64,000 nucleotides of DNA from Amycolatopsis deserti (lineage in GTDB: Bacteria > Actinomycetota > Actinomycetes > Mycobacteriales > Pseudonocardiaceae): positions 124,001 to 188,000 of the forward strand of contig NZ_BNAU01000005.1 in the NCBI RefSeq assembly GCF_014653945.1, written 5' to 3'. The position numbers were made by a program, and so were the translations under genes. Positions 43,382 to 51,782 of this stretch are shown piece after piece (position 1 is the first letter of the stretch; each line of letters begins with the position of its first letter). The notes under the pieces were generated by a model that saw only the letters and a list, made by a program, of their open reading frames with translations, was not told the origin of the DNA and searched no databases.

Positions 43382-43810
43382 TCAGCCCTGCGCGATGTAG
43401 GCGGCCAGCTGCTGCTGCGTCGCCTCCAGTTCTTCCATCCGGGTCTTCACCACGTCGCCGATGCTGACGATCCCGGCCAGCCGTCCGTCGTCGAGGACGG
43501 GCACGTGCCGCACCCGTCGCTGGGTCATCAGCACGCTCAGGTCGTCCACCGAATCGCGCGGGGTGCACGTCGCCACGACCCTCGTCATGATCTCCGACAC
43601 CGGCCGCTCCAGCAGCGCCGGCCCGTGTTCGTGCAGCTTGCGCACCACGTCCCGCTCCGAGACGATGCCCTCGATGTCGCCCTCCCCGACCACGACCATC
43701 GCACCCACGTTGTGCTCGGCCAGCCCGGCGAGCAGCTCGGTGATGGACGCCTCGGGCCGCACCGTGGCCACCCAGCTCCCCTTGCTCCGCAGTACGTCGG
43801 TGATCCGCAT
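43382..43810 (-). CDS. CBS-domain protein
   Basis: 142 residues (MRITDVLRSKGSWVATVRPEASITELLAGLAEHNVGAMVVVGEGDIEGIVSERDVVRKL) with two CBS motifs in tandem. The second ends RHVPVLDDGRLAGIVSIGDVVKTRMEELEATQQQLAAYIAQG. Paired CBS domains bind adenosine nucleotides. It is a stand-alone sensor-type protein, similar to hypoxia- or stress-responsive proteins of actinobacteria. It lies upstream of and on the same strand as the repeat spacer. Confidence 0.88.
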   Translation of the reverse strand: MRITDVLRSKGSWVATVRPEASITELLAGLAEHNVGAMVVVGEGDIEGIVSERDVVRKLHEHGPALLERPVSEIMTRVVATCTPRDSVDDLSVLMTQRRVRHVPVLDDGRLAGIVSIGDVVKTRMEELEATQQQLAAYIAQG

Positions 43811-43845
43811 CGGCAGCCTCCCAGCTGGACGTGACCCGGCTCACA

Positions 43846-45270
43846 TCAGGTTAGAGCCCGGTCGCTGTCCGCGAAAGCCCGCAGCTCCCGCAGCCCCGGT
43901 TCGATCCGGTCACGCGGGATCGCGCCGAACCCGAAGACGAGTCCGTCCAGGGCATCCCGCTCCGCGGTGAAGTCACCCAGCGTGTAGATCCGCACCCCTG
44001 CCCGCCGCGCGGCTCGCACCATCGGGCGTACCGGGGTCTCGCTGAAAGCACTCAGATGGAGTCCGGCCGACGACGGGATCAGCCGCAGCTCCGCGAACTC
44101 CCGCGCGACGACCCGGGACACCAGCTCGCGCCGGGCGGCGTACTCGCGGCGCGTGCGGCGGATGTGCCGCGCGAACTCACCGCTGTCCATGAACTCCGCC
44201 AGCGCCGCCTGCGTGACGCTCGCCGAATGCCAGTCGGTCAGGTACTTCGCCTTCGTCAGCGCCGGCCGCAGTCCCGGTGGCGCGACGAGGAACCCCAGGC
44301 GCAACCCGGGCAGCAGCACCTTCGAAAACGATCCGATGTAGAGCACGCGGCCACTGGAATCGAGGCTGCGCAACGGTTCCAGCGGCCGTCCGGTGTAGCG
44401 GAACTCGGTGTCGTAGTCGTCCTCCAGGATCGCCGCGTCGTGCCGGCGCGCCCAGTCGATCAGGGCCACCCGCCGCGCCATCGACATCGACACCCCGAGC
44501 GGGAACTGGTGCGACGGCGTCACGTAGACCAGGCGGCAGTCGTCCGGGATGGCGTCGACCACGATGCCCTCGTCGTCGACCGGCACCGGCACCGGCCGCG
44601 CACCCAGCGTGGCGAACAGCTGGCGCGGCGGCGGGTAGCCCGGGTCCTCGACGGCGACCCGGGCGCCCGGCTCGATCAGCACCCGGGCGGCGAGGTCCAC
44701 CGCCTGCTGCGATCCGTTGGTGACGAGCACGTCGTCCGCGCCGGCCCGGACCGCCCTGGACACGCCGATGTGCCGCGCGATCGCCTCCCGCAGACCGGGG
44801 TAGCCCTGCGGATCGCCGTAGGTGAGCAGGTCGTGGCGGGACCGGCGCAGCTGCTGGGTCATCAGGCGCCGCCAGGTGTCGAACGGGAACAGCGACACGT
44901 CCGGCGCGCCCGAGCGGAAGTCGAACCGCGGCTGCTCGCGGAACCGGTCCGGTGGGCGGGGGACGTCGTCCCACACCGCGGTCGCCGTCAGCGACGCCGG
45001 ACCGCCGCGCGGCGGGTGGCCGTCCCGCCGGGCGCCCGCGCCGACGAACGTGCCGGCACCGACCCGCGACTCCAGGAAACCCTCGGCGACCAGGCGGTCG
45101 TACGCGGCGCTGACCGTGTTGCGCGACACCGCCAGCCGCTGCGCCAGCTCGCGGGTGGGCGGCAGCGCGTCCCCGTCGCGCAGGCGCCCGTCGAGGATCG
45201 CCTCGCGGATCTGGCGGTAGATGGCATCCCGACGGCCGCGGCCGTCCCCCAGCTCGATCTGGATGTCCAT
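43846..45270 (-). CDS. MocR-family regulator (GntR HTH fused to aminotransferase-like domain)
   Basis: 474 residues. A GntR winged helix (AIYRQIREAILDGRLRDGDALPPTRELAQRLAVSRNTVSAAYDRLVAEGFLESRVGAGTFVG) is joined to a fold-type I aminotransferase domain with the PLP lysine in IGSFSKVLLPGLRLGF and the Asp of LEDDYDTEFRY. MocR proteins such as PdxR and GabR bind PLP as effector. Three TTGGnCC boxes lie in the gap to the divergent gene at 45351, which is its likely target. Confidence 0.9.
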   Translation of the reverse strand: MDIQIELGDGRGRRDAIYRQIREAILDGRLRDGDALPPTRELAQRLAVSRNTVSAAYDRLVAEGFLESRVGAGTFVGAGARRDGHPPRGGPASLTATAVWDDVPRPPDRFREQPRFDFRSGAPDVSLFPFDTWRRLMTQQLRRSRHDLLTYGDPQGYPGLREAIARHIGVSRAVRAGADDVLVTNGSQQAVDLAARVLIEPGARVAVEDPGYPPPRQLFATLGARPVPVPVDDEGIVVDAIPDDCRLVYVTPSHQFPLGVSMSMARRVALIDWARRHDAAILEDDYDTEFRYTGRPLEPLRSLDSSGRVLYIGSFSKVLLPGLRLGFLVAPPGLRPALTKAKYLTDWHSASVTQAALAEFMDSGEFARHIRRTRREYAARRELVSRVVAREFAELRLIPSSAGLHLSAFSETPVRPMVRAARRAGVRIYTLGDFTAERDALDGLVFGFGAIPRDRIEPGLRELRAFADSDRALT

Positions 45271-45281
45271 CTCCCGAGCCT

Positions 45282-45328
45282 AATTGGCCCAACCCAAGAC
45301 GCCCACCATTGGACCCACAATTGGGCCA
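45282..45328. promoter_or_regulatory. Cluster of three TTGGnCC boxes (candidate MocR operator)
   Basis: AATTGGCCCAA (45282-45292), ATTGGACCCA (45308-45317) and AATTGGGCCA (45319-45328) share the core TTGGnCC. The first two start 25 bases apart, as expected for tandem sites bound by a MocR dimer; the third is 12 bases on. They lie between two divergent starts. Confidence 0.6.
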
Positions 45329-45350
45329 CTCGGCGGCATACGGTGACGAC

Positions 45351-45911
45351 ATGGACATCCGAGACCTCGACCGGCGGGTCCTCACCACCGTCGACAAGAT
45401 CGTTTCCGGCGTCACCGACCTCGGCCTGCGCACGCCGTGCACGGGGTGGACGCTCGGCGACCTGCTCACCCACCAGGTCAGTGAGAACCACGCCTTCGCC
45501 GTGGCGCTGCGTGACGGCGCCGCGCCGGACTGGGCGAGCGGCACCCTCGGCGACGACCCGTACCGCGCCTACGCGGACTCCGTCAACGCGTTCCTCGCCG
45601 CCTCCGCCGACGACGCCGTCCTGGAGCGCCAGGTGACGGTCCGCGAGTTCGGCACCTTCCCCGGCCCGATCGCGCTCACCATGCACCTGGTCGACTCGGT
45701 CGCGCACGGCTGGGACCTCGCCCGCACCCTCGACGCGCCCTACGAGCCGGACCCCGAAGCCGTGCACGTCGCGCTGCTGTTCGCCGAGCGGATGCGCGCC
45801 CGGCCGCGTCCCGACGACGACGTCTTCGCCCCCGCGGTGGAGATCGCCCCGGACGCCGGCGAGCTGGACCGGTTCCTCGCGCTGACCGGCCGGGACCCCG
45901 CCTGGCGTTGA
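45351..45911 (+). CDS. TIGR03086/DinB-fold metal-binding family protein
   Basis: 186 residues from the ATG at 45351 (MDIRDLDRRVLTTVDKIVSGVTDLGLRTPCTGWTLGDLLTHQVSENHAFAVAL). The four-helix DinB-like fold with TPCxGWTxGDLLTHQ and later HLVDSVAHGWDLARTL provides His ligands at the usual places. Such proteins are related to mycothiol-dependent maleylpyruvate isomerases; substrate unknown. The upstream in-frame ATG at 45309 falls in the operator cluster and is rejected. Divergent from and probably controlled by the MocR gene. Confidence 0.82.
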   Translation: MDIRDLDRRVLTTVDKIVSGVTDLGLRTPCTGWTLGDLLTHQVSENHAFAVALRDGAAPDWASGTLGDDPYRAYADSVNAFLAASADDAVLERQVTVREFGTFPGPIALTMHLVDSVAHGWDLARTLDAPYEPDPEAVHVALLFAERMRARPRPDDDVFAPAVEIAPDAGELDRFLALTGRDPAWR

Positions 45912-45940
45912 AAATCATCCCCACCTGGCAGGATGGGGAC

Positions 45941-47950
45941 ATGGCTGACGAAGACCCGTACCTGTGGCTCGAGGACGTGACCGGTGAGCGGGCGCTCGAC
46001 TGGGTTCGGCAGCGCAACGCCGAATCGGTCGCCGAGCTCACCGGGAGCACGCGGTTCGAGCAGCTGCGCGACGAAGCCCGCGAGGTGCTCGACGCCGACG
46101 ACCGGATCCCTTACATCCGCCGCCGCGGCGAGTACTTCTACAACTTCTGGCAGGACGCGGCGCACCCGCGCGGTCTGTGGCGGCGCACCACGCTCGACTC
46201 CTACCGCACCGAGCGGCCCGAGTGGGACGTCCTGCTCGACGTCGACGCGCTCGCCGCGGCCGAGGGCGAGAACTGGGTCTGGCAGGGCGCGGCGGTGCTG
46301 CGGCCGTCGTACCGGCGCGGGCTGGCGGAGCTGTCCCGGGGCGGCGCGGACGCGGCCGTCGTGCGCGAGTTCGACCTTCAGGCGCGGGAGTTCGTCGCGG
46401 GCGGGTTCGAGCTGCCCGAGGCCAAGAGCCGCGTCGGCTGGATCGACGAGGACCGCATCTACGTCGGCACCGACTTCGGCCCCGGGTCGATGACCACGTC
46501 CGGCTACCCGCGGATCATGAAGGAGTGGCGCCGCGGGACGCCGCTCGCCGACGCCGTCACGGTCTTCGAAGGCAAGCCCGACGACGTCGCGGTGTTCGCC
46601 TACCACGACCCGACGCCGGGGTTCGAGCGCGACTTCGTCGGCCGCTCCCTCGACTTCTACCGCACGGAGAAGTTCCTGCGGACCGCCGGCGGCCTGGTCA
46701 AGCTCGACGTGCCCGAGGACGCGCAGACCACCACCCGCAAGGAGTGGCTGCTGATCCGCACCCGCACCGCGTGGACCGTCGGCGGCCGCGAGTACGCGCC
46801 CGGCACGCTGCTCGCCGCGCGGTTCGACGACTACCTGGCAGGCGAGCGCGACCTCACCGTCCTGTTCGAGCCGGACGGGCGCACCTCGCTGGAAGCCTGG
46901 GACTGGACGCGGAACCACCTGCTGCTCACCACCCTGGCCGACGTGCACACCGAGCTGCACGTGCTCACGCCCGGCGCGGACGGCTGGCGCCGGGAACCGC
47001 TGGCCGGGGCGCCCGAGCTGGGCACCGCGGAGATCATCGACACCGATCCCGACCACAGCGACGAGTACCTGCTCAACACCAGCGGCTTCACGCAGCCCTC
47101 GACGCTCGCGTACGGCCACGTCGGCGGCGACACCGAGGTGCTCAAGCAGGCCCCGGCCCGGTTCGACGCCACGGACATCACCGTCGAGCAGCATTTCGCC
47201 ACCTCGAACGACGGCACGCGGATCCCGTACTTCGTGGTGCGGCCACGCAACGGGGACGGAACGACGATGCTCACCGGTTACGGCGGGTTCGAGGTGTCGC
47301 GCCTGCCCGCCTACAGCGGCGTGATCGGCCGCGGCTGGCTCGCACGCGGCGGCACGTACGTGCTCGCCAACATCCGCGGCGGCGGCGAGTACGGGCCCGG
47401 CTGGCACACCGGCGCGATCAAGGAGAACCGGTACCTGGTCTACGAGGATTTCGCCGCGGTCGCCGCGGACCTCGTCCAGCGCGGCATCACGACGCCGGAA
47501 CGGCTGGGCATCCAGGGCGGCAGCAACGGCGGCCTGCTGATGGGCGTCATGCTCACCCGCTACCCCGAGCTGTTCGGCGCGATCGTCAGCCAGGTGCCAC
47601 TGCTCGACATGAAGCGCTACCACCTGCTGCTCGCCGGGGCGTCCTGGATGGCCGAGTACGGCGACCCGGACGACCCGGCGGAGTGGGACTACATCGCGAA
47701 GTACTCGCCGTACCAGAACGTCCACAAGGGACGGACGTACCCGCCCACGCTGTTCATGACGTCCACTCGCGACGATCGCGTCCACCCTGCGCACGCGCGC
47801 AAGATGATGGCGCGCATGCTCGAGCAGGGGCACGATGTGCGGTACTACGAGAACATCGAGGGCGGGCACGGCGCCGCGGCCGACAACGAGCAGCTGGCCT
47901 ACAAGTGGGCCCTGCTGTTCGAGTTCCTCTGGCAGAAGCTCAGCAGCTGA
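45941..47950 (+). CDS. Prolyl oligopeptidase family serine peptidase (S9)
   Basis: 669 residues from the ATG at 45941, just after GGATGGGG. The N-terminal 400 residues form a seven-bladed propeller (DEDPYLWLEDVTGERALDWVRQRN). The catalytic domain carries the nucleophile in GGSNGGLLMG, the Asp in STRDDRVHPAHARKM and the His in IEGGHGAAADN. There is no signal peptide, so it probably cleaves short proline-containing peptides in the cytoplasm. Its 3' end overlaps the converging MFS gene by 52 bases. Confidence 0.93.
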   Translation: MADEDPYLWLEDVTGERALDWVRQRNAESVAELTGSTRFEQLRDEAREVLDADDRIPYIRRRGEYFYNFWQDAAHPRGLWRRTTLDSYRTERPEWDVLLDVDALAAAEGENWVWQGAAVLRPSYRRGLAELSRGGADAAVVREFDLQAREFVAGGFELPEAKSRVGWIDEDRIYVGTDFGPGSMTTSGYPRIMKEWRRGTPLADAVTVFEGKPDDVAVFAYHDPTPGFERDFVGRSLDFYRTEKFLRTAGGLVKLDVPEDAQTTTRKEWLLIRTRTAWTVGGREYAPGTLLAARFDDYLAGERDLTVLFEPDGRTSLEAWDWTRNHLLLTTLADVHTELHVLTPGADGWRREPLAGAPELGTAEIIDTDPDHSDEYLLNTSGFTQPSTLAYGHVGGDTEVLKQAPARFDATDITVEQHFATSNDGTRIPYFVVRPRNGDGTTMLTGYGGFEVSRLPAYSGVIGRGWLARGGTYVLANIRGGGEYGPGWHTGAIKENRYLVYEDFAAVAADLVQRGITTPERLGIQGGSNGGLLMGVMLTRYPELFGAIVSQVPLLDMKRYHLLLAGASWMAEYGDPDDPAEWDYIAKYSPYQNVHKGRTYPPTLFMTSTRDDRVHPAHARKMMARMLEQGHDVRYYENIEGGHGAAADNEQLAYKWALLFEFLWQKLSS

Positions 47951-49206
47951 CCGCTCGCCGCCACCGCGGCGGCGAGCAGGAACGCCCACCCGAACGCGCC
48001 GGTGGCCACCACCGCGCCCATCGCCGCGACGCCGACGGTCGCCCCGACCTGGCGGACGGCGTTGAGCAGGCCACCGGCCGTTCCGGCGTACCCCTCGGGG
48101 GCGGCGGTCACCACGCCCGTGACGAGCGCGGGCAGCGCGAGGGAGACGCCGAACCCGAGCAGCAGGAGGCCGCACGCCAGCAGCGGGTAGGGCGCGTGGA
48201 CGGTGGCGGCCAGGACCGCGGCGCCGGCGGTCAGCAGCGTCAGCCCGGCGACGACCGGCAGGCGCGGGCCACGGGCGGCGACGATCCGGCTGGTCAGCAG
48301 CGGGTTGAACGCGGTGGGCAGTGTGAGCGGCAGGAACGCCAGGCCGGTTTCGACCGGGGTGAGGTGGCGCTCGTCCTGCAGCAGCAGGGTCACCGCGAAC
48401 AGCGCGCCGGAGAGCACGAAGTTGACCGCCGCGCCGGCGAACAGGTTCACGGCCACGCCCCGGCTGCGCACCAGGGCCGGCGGCACGGACGGGGACGCGG
48501 CGCGGCGTTCCCGGTACACGAACAGGGCCAGGACGAGCAGGGCGAGGACGGCCGCGACGGGCTGGGCGTCGACGATCGCCTCGGTCAGCAGGCCGAGGAA
48601 CACGCACGCGGCGAGCTGGGACTTGACGTCGAACCCGCGGCCGGGCGGTGCCGTCTCGCGTCCCCGCGTGAGGGCCAGTCCGAGGGCCGCGAGTGGCACG
48701 TTGACGAGGAACACCGCCCGCCAGCCCGCGAGGTCGACCAGCAGCCCACCGGCGATCGGCCCGGCGGCGAGCGCGACGCCGGTGATCGCGGCCCAGGCGC
48801 CGAGCGCCTTCGCGCGGGCGGCCGGGTCCGGGTGCAGGCGGCTGATCAGCGCGAGGGAGCTGGGCAGGCACGCCGCGCCCGCGACGCCGAGCAGCACGCG
48901 CAGCACGACGAGGGCGGTCAGGTTCGGCGCGGCGGCCGAGACCAGCGAGAGGACGCCGAAGCTCGCCACGCCCCAGCGGAAGACGCGCAGCGGGCCGAAG
49001 CGGTCCGCGAGCGCGCCGCCGCCGAGGAGGAACGCGGCGAACGAGACGGTGTAGCCGTTGACCACCCACTGCTGCCCGGCGACCGAGCCGCCGAGGTCGG
49101 CGCGGATGCCGGGCAGCGCGACGGTGAGCACGGTGGTGTCCAGGAGGACGAGGAAGTAGGCGAGGGAGACGCCGAGAAGGCTGCCCCGGGTGGAGGTTGT
49201 GGTCAC
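47899..49206 (-). CDS. MFS efflux transporter (DHA type)
   Basis: 435 residues from a GTG at 49206 (VTTTSTRGSLLGVSLAYFLVLLDTTVLTVALPGIRADLGGS). Motif LDTTVLTVALP of drug/H+ antiporters, GGALADRFGPLRVFRWG (motif A) and a dozen or more hydrophobic helices. It is probably a drug or metabolite exporter. Divergent from a LysR gene, with matching palindromes near both starts. The end overlaps the peptidase gene tail to tail. Confidence 0.9.
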   Translation of the reverse strand: MTTTSTRGSLLGVSLAYFLVLLDTTVLTVALPGIRADLGGSVAGQQWVVNGYTVSFAAFLLGGGALADRFGPLRVFRWGVASFGVLSLVSAAAPNLTALVVLRVLLGVAGAACLPSSLALISRLHPDPAARAKALGAWAAITGVALAAGPIAGGLLVDLAGWRAVFLVNVPLAALGLALTRGRETAPPGRGFDVKSQLAACVFLGLLTEAIVDAQPVAAVLALLVLALFVYRERRAASPSVPPALVRSRGVAVNLFAGAAVNFVLSGALFAVTLLLQDERHLTPVETGLAFLPLTLPTAFNPLLTSRIVAARGPRLPVVAGLTLLTAGAAVLAATVHAPYPLLACGLLLLGFGVSLALPALVTGVVTAAPEGYAGTAGGLLNAVRQVGATVGVAAMGAVVATGAFGWAFLLAAAVAASGQLLSFCQRNSNSRAHL

Positions 49207-49261
49207 GGCGGCGACTCTCCGGTTTCGGCGGCCTGTGCTCAACGGGCAGAGCCTGATGCCG

Positions 49262-49280
49262 CGTTCGGTTTTTCCGGATG
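49262..49280. promoter_or_regulatory. Candidate LysR site near the MFS start
   Basis: CGTTCGG-TTTTT-CCGGATG, 55 nt upstream of the MFS gene. It matches the site at 49455 at the left arm, spacing and T-rich centre; the right arm has two changes. Confidence 0.55.
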
Positions 49281-49454
49281 CGGGGGTGGTTAGGGTGATC
49301 TTCGTGGGGAGTGGGGTGGAGCCGCGCATTCGGAGGCGCCGAGCGCTGGGCAGGTGACGCCTGGCTTGCAGTGTGCGATCACTCCCGCCGAACACGGGGC
49401 CGCTTCCACGGCGGATCCCGTCGAATCCGTGGCGGAAACGGTCACCGACCTGCG

Positions 49455-49473
49455 CGTTCGGGTTTTCCGAACG
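49455..49473. promoter_or_regulatory. Candidate LysR site near the LysR start
   Basis: CGTTCGG-GTTTT-CCGAACG, a perfect 7-bp inverted repeat containing a T-N11-A LysR-type core, 21 nt before the LysR ATG. Likely the autoregulatory site. Confidence 0.65.
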
Positions 49474-49494
49474 CCTTCTCGGTAGAGTGATCTC

Positions 49495-50322
49495 ATGGAG
49501 TTGCGGCAGTTGCGGGCGTTCGTCGCGGTCGCGGGGGCCGGCACCGTCACCGGGGCGGCTGGGCGGCTCGGGTTGTCGCCCGCCACCGTGTCCGAGCACG
49601 TGCGCTCGCTGGAGTCCTCGCTCGGCGTGGTGCTGTTCGATCGGAAGCCGAGCGGGATGGTGCTCGGCGAGCGGGGGCGCGTGCTGCTGCCCGAGGCGCG
49701 GCGCCTGCTCGACCAGGCCGAGTCGATCCGGCGCCTGGTGAGCGACGAGCGGACCCGGTTCACCATCGGCGCGCTCGAAACGCTCGTCGCCACGCGGCTG
49801 CCCGCGGTCGCCGCGCGGCTCGGGGATCGGCGGCCGGATGTGGACCTCGCGGTGCGGTCGCTGATGCGGCAGCCGTTGCTGCGTGCGGTGTCCGACGGTT
49901 CCCTGGACGCCGGGCTGCTGCTCGACACCGGATCGGCGTTGGGCACACTGGGGTTCGACGGTGGTGATCTGTCCTTCGTGGACATCGAGACCGTGCGGCT
50001 GCACCTGGTGGCCCGGCCGGGATACGACGGCGACGCACTGCTGGTCACCCCGACCGGGTGCTCGTTCCGGATGGCCGCCGACCGGATCCTGGGCACCGGC
50101 GGGAAACGGCTCGAGTTCGACAGCGTCTCGACGATCCGCGCGTGGGTGGCGCAGGGCCTCGGAACCGCCCTGCTGCCCGACTTCGCGGTCGGCGGCGACC
50201 TCGCGGACGGCACGCTCGTCGCGTTGCCGCTCGACGACCCCGCCGAACTGGCGTTGCGCGTGGTGTGGCGCACCGACCGCGAAGACGGCCTGCGCGAGGT
50301 CCTCTACGCGATGGCGGCCTGA
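49495..50322 (+). CDS. LysR-family transcriptional regulator
   Basis: 275 residues. The LysR helix-turn-helix MELRQLRAFVAVAGAGTVTGAAGRLGLSPATVSEHVRSLESSLGVVLFDRKPSGMVLGERGRVLL is complete, followed by a shorter than usual effector domain. It probably regulates the divergent MFS gene and itself through the paired palindromes. Its last 19 bases overlap the converging NmrA-like gene. Confidence 0.92.
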   Translation: MELRQLRAFVAVAGAGTVTGAAGRLGLSPATVSEHVRSLESSLGVVLFDRKPSGMVLGERGRVLLPEARRLLDQAESIRRLVSDERTRFTIGALETLVATRLPAVAARLGDRRPDVDLAVRSLMRQPLLRAVSDGSLDAGLLLDTGSALGTLGFDGGDLSFVDIETVRLHLVARPGYDGDALLVTPTGCSFRMAADRILGTGGKRLEFDSVSTIRAWVAQGLGTALLPDFAVGGDLADGTLVALPLDDPAELALRVVWRTDREDGLREVLYAMAA

Positions 50323-51068
50323 GCGGCCAGGTACTCCTCGAACGTGACGCGGCCCGTCGCGTTCGGGGTCAGGTGGTGGCCGGCCCGGTAGGCACGGGCG
50401 GTGGCGCCGGGGAACGGCACCGGGATGACCACGCGGCGGCGTCCCCTGGCGCGCAACGTAATCCGGGCCAGGTCGGCGAAGTCGCGAACCTCGGGGCCGC
50501 CCATGTCGGGTCCGCGGCCGGCGGGCTCGCCAAGTGCAAGCTCGACCAGGCGCGCGGCGACCTCACCCGCGTCGACCGGCTGGACGCGGAACCCGGCGGG
50601 GTACAGGACGGCCGGCAGGAACCGCTGGATGTCCACGATGCGGCACACCAGGTCGTGGAACTGCGTGGCACGCAGGATCGTCGACGGCAGTCCGGACGCG
50701 ACGACGGCCTCCTCCGCGGCGAGCTTGGCCCGGTAGTACGGAAGCGGGATCCGGTCGATACCGACGATCGAGATGAACACGACATGCGGCATGCCGTGGC
50801 GCCGCGCCGTGTCGACGAGCGCCTTCGTGGTGGCGACGTCCCTGCCGCCGAGGGTCGTGGCGCAATGCACGATCACGTCGGCGCCGCGCACCGCCGAGTC
50901 GATGCCCTGGTGCGTGCGGAGGTCGCCGGTGCGCCAGGCGTAGGGCGTGCCCGGCGGTGCCGTGCGCCGGCTCAGCACCCGCACCTCCCGCCCCGGCGCG
51001 AGAAGACGCCGAGCCACCTGCCGGCCGAGCACACCGGTCCCACCGGTGACGAGGATCGTTTCGCTCAT
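50304..51068 (-). CDS. NmrA-like NAD(P)H-binding oxidoreductase
   Basis: 254 residues from the ATG at 51068 (MSETILVTGGTGVLGRQVARRLLAPGREVRVLSRR). Nucleotide motif TGGTGVLG, then VIVHCATTLGGRDVATTKALVDTARRHGMPHVVFISIVGIDRIPLPYYRAKLAAEEAV, of atypical SDRs (NAD-binding, NmrA/complex I NDUFA9 type). The active-site Tyr-x3-Lys is represented by YYRAK. Substrate unknown. An open frame extends 36 nt upstream, but these bases belong to a direct repeat, so the inner ATG is used. Confidence 0.85.
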   Translation of the reverse strand: MSETILVTGGTGVLGRQVARRLLAPGREVRVLSRRTAPPGTPYAWRTGDLRTHQGIDSAVRGADVIVHCATTLGGRDVATTKALVDTARRHGMPHVVFISIVGIDRIPLPYYRAKLAAEEAVVASGLPSTILRATQFHDLVCRIVDIQRFLPAVLYPAGFRVQPVDAGEVAARLVELALGEPAGRGPDMGGPEVRDFADLARITLRARGRRRVVIPVPFPGATARAYRAGHHLTPNATGRVTFEEYLAAQAAIA

Positions 51069-51084
51069 GCTGAGAAGACTCCGC

Positions 51085-51117
51085 AGGCCCCCGGAACGTG
51101 ACAAGGGGCCGGGCGCG
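51085..51117 (+). repeat. Left 33-bp direct repeat flanking a degraded insert
   Basis: Copy of the sequence at 51722-51754, with 31 of 33 bases identical and the last 22 identical (51096-51117). It equals the left arm and upstream flank of the nrdJ terminator, without the right arm. Confidence 0.75.
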
Positions 51118-51121
51118 TCCG

Positions 51122-51577
51122 TCAGTCGATCGGCAACAGGGGTGACTGCTCGGCATGTAACTGTTGCAGCAACGCCCTCAGCTCGCGACGGTCAGCCACG
51201 GGACGCCCCCCTTCCGAGATCAAACGTCGATTGCCCGAGGAAGTACTGCTTGCCCAGGCGAGCACGAAGACGGTTTCCGGTAGGGCGCCTTCGTCCGAAA
51301 GTGGTCGCTTCCCTCCGCGAGCTGCTCCGAGCGCCGCGAGGTGACTCGCCGTGTCCACACCTCTCGCACAGCCGGAAGCGACTGCGATGCCGAGCTGGGC
51401 TGAAGCGGCGCAGAGTGTCTGGACAACACCGAACGAGCAGCCGCACTTGCGCCGGAAGTGGCCGCAAATGTGCGGAGAGGTACCGCTTGGGCGCACGCAA
51501 CTGGCCGAGACGTTGGAGTCCGCCAAGAAGATGCCCCGCACGGAGCGCTCCGTCCTGCGCTGGGGGTCGCGGATCAA
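51122..51577 (-). pseudogene. Possible DprA/SLOG-like remnant
   Basis: The minus-strand frame ending at 51122 contains AQLGIAVASGCARGVDTASHLAALG, then ETVFVLAWASSTSSGNRRLI. This recalls the Rossmann core of DprA/SLOG proteins (SGxARGIDxAAHxGAL, then TVAVL and GNxxLL). Start, first strand and ends are absent, and the frame overlaps a plus-strand phosphoribosyltransferase fragment. I cannot exclude chance resemblance. Confidence 0.25.
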
Positions 51578-51722
51578 CGAGGATCTGCAGGGAGAGACCG
51601 TCTTGGTGGTTGACGACGTTTACCACACGGGAGAGACGATGGCGGGAGTCGCGGCAGCGGCGAAAAACCGCGGGGCCAAGACCGTCCTCGGGCTCGCCGC
51701 AGCGCGGACCCTTTCCGTCTGA
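51351..51722 (+). pseudogene. Truncated phosphoribosyltransferase remnant
   Basis: The last 60 residues (SRINEDLQGETVLVVDDVYHTGETMAGVAAAAKNRGAKTVLGLAAARTLSV) contain an intact PRPP-binding loop VLVVDDVYHTGET of type I/ComF-like phosphoribosyltransferases. The N-terminal half of the fold is missing and the preceding 60 residues are not recognisable. The stop is at the edge of a direct repeat. It is therefore probably a decayed gene left by an insertion. Confidence 0.5.
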
Positions 51723-51754
51723 GGACCCCGGGACGTGACAAGGGGCCGGGCGCG
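51722..51754 (+). repeat. Right 33-bp direct repeat, overlapping the nrdJ terminator
   Basis: Second copy of the 33-bp repeat; it continues into the full hairpin at 51742-51769, so this is likely the original chromosomal copy. Confidence 0.75.
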
Positions 51755-51769
51755 AAAGCACCCGGCCCC
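51742..51769 (-). terminator. nrdJ terminator
   Basis: GGGGCCGGG-N10-CCCGGCCCC, a 9-bp perfect stem 13 nt after the nrdJ stop, with a short TT on the minus strand. Confidence 0.75.
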
Positions 51770-51782
51770 TCACCTCACGCGA

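Noticed and set aside
42675-43844. 389-codon minus-strand frame through the 81-bp repeats
   Set aside because: Its start is a shadow frame of the CBS gene, and the repeat part is Pro/Arg/His low-complexity. No support as a gene.
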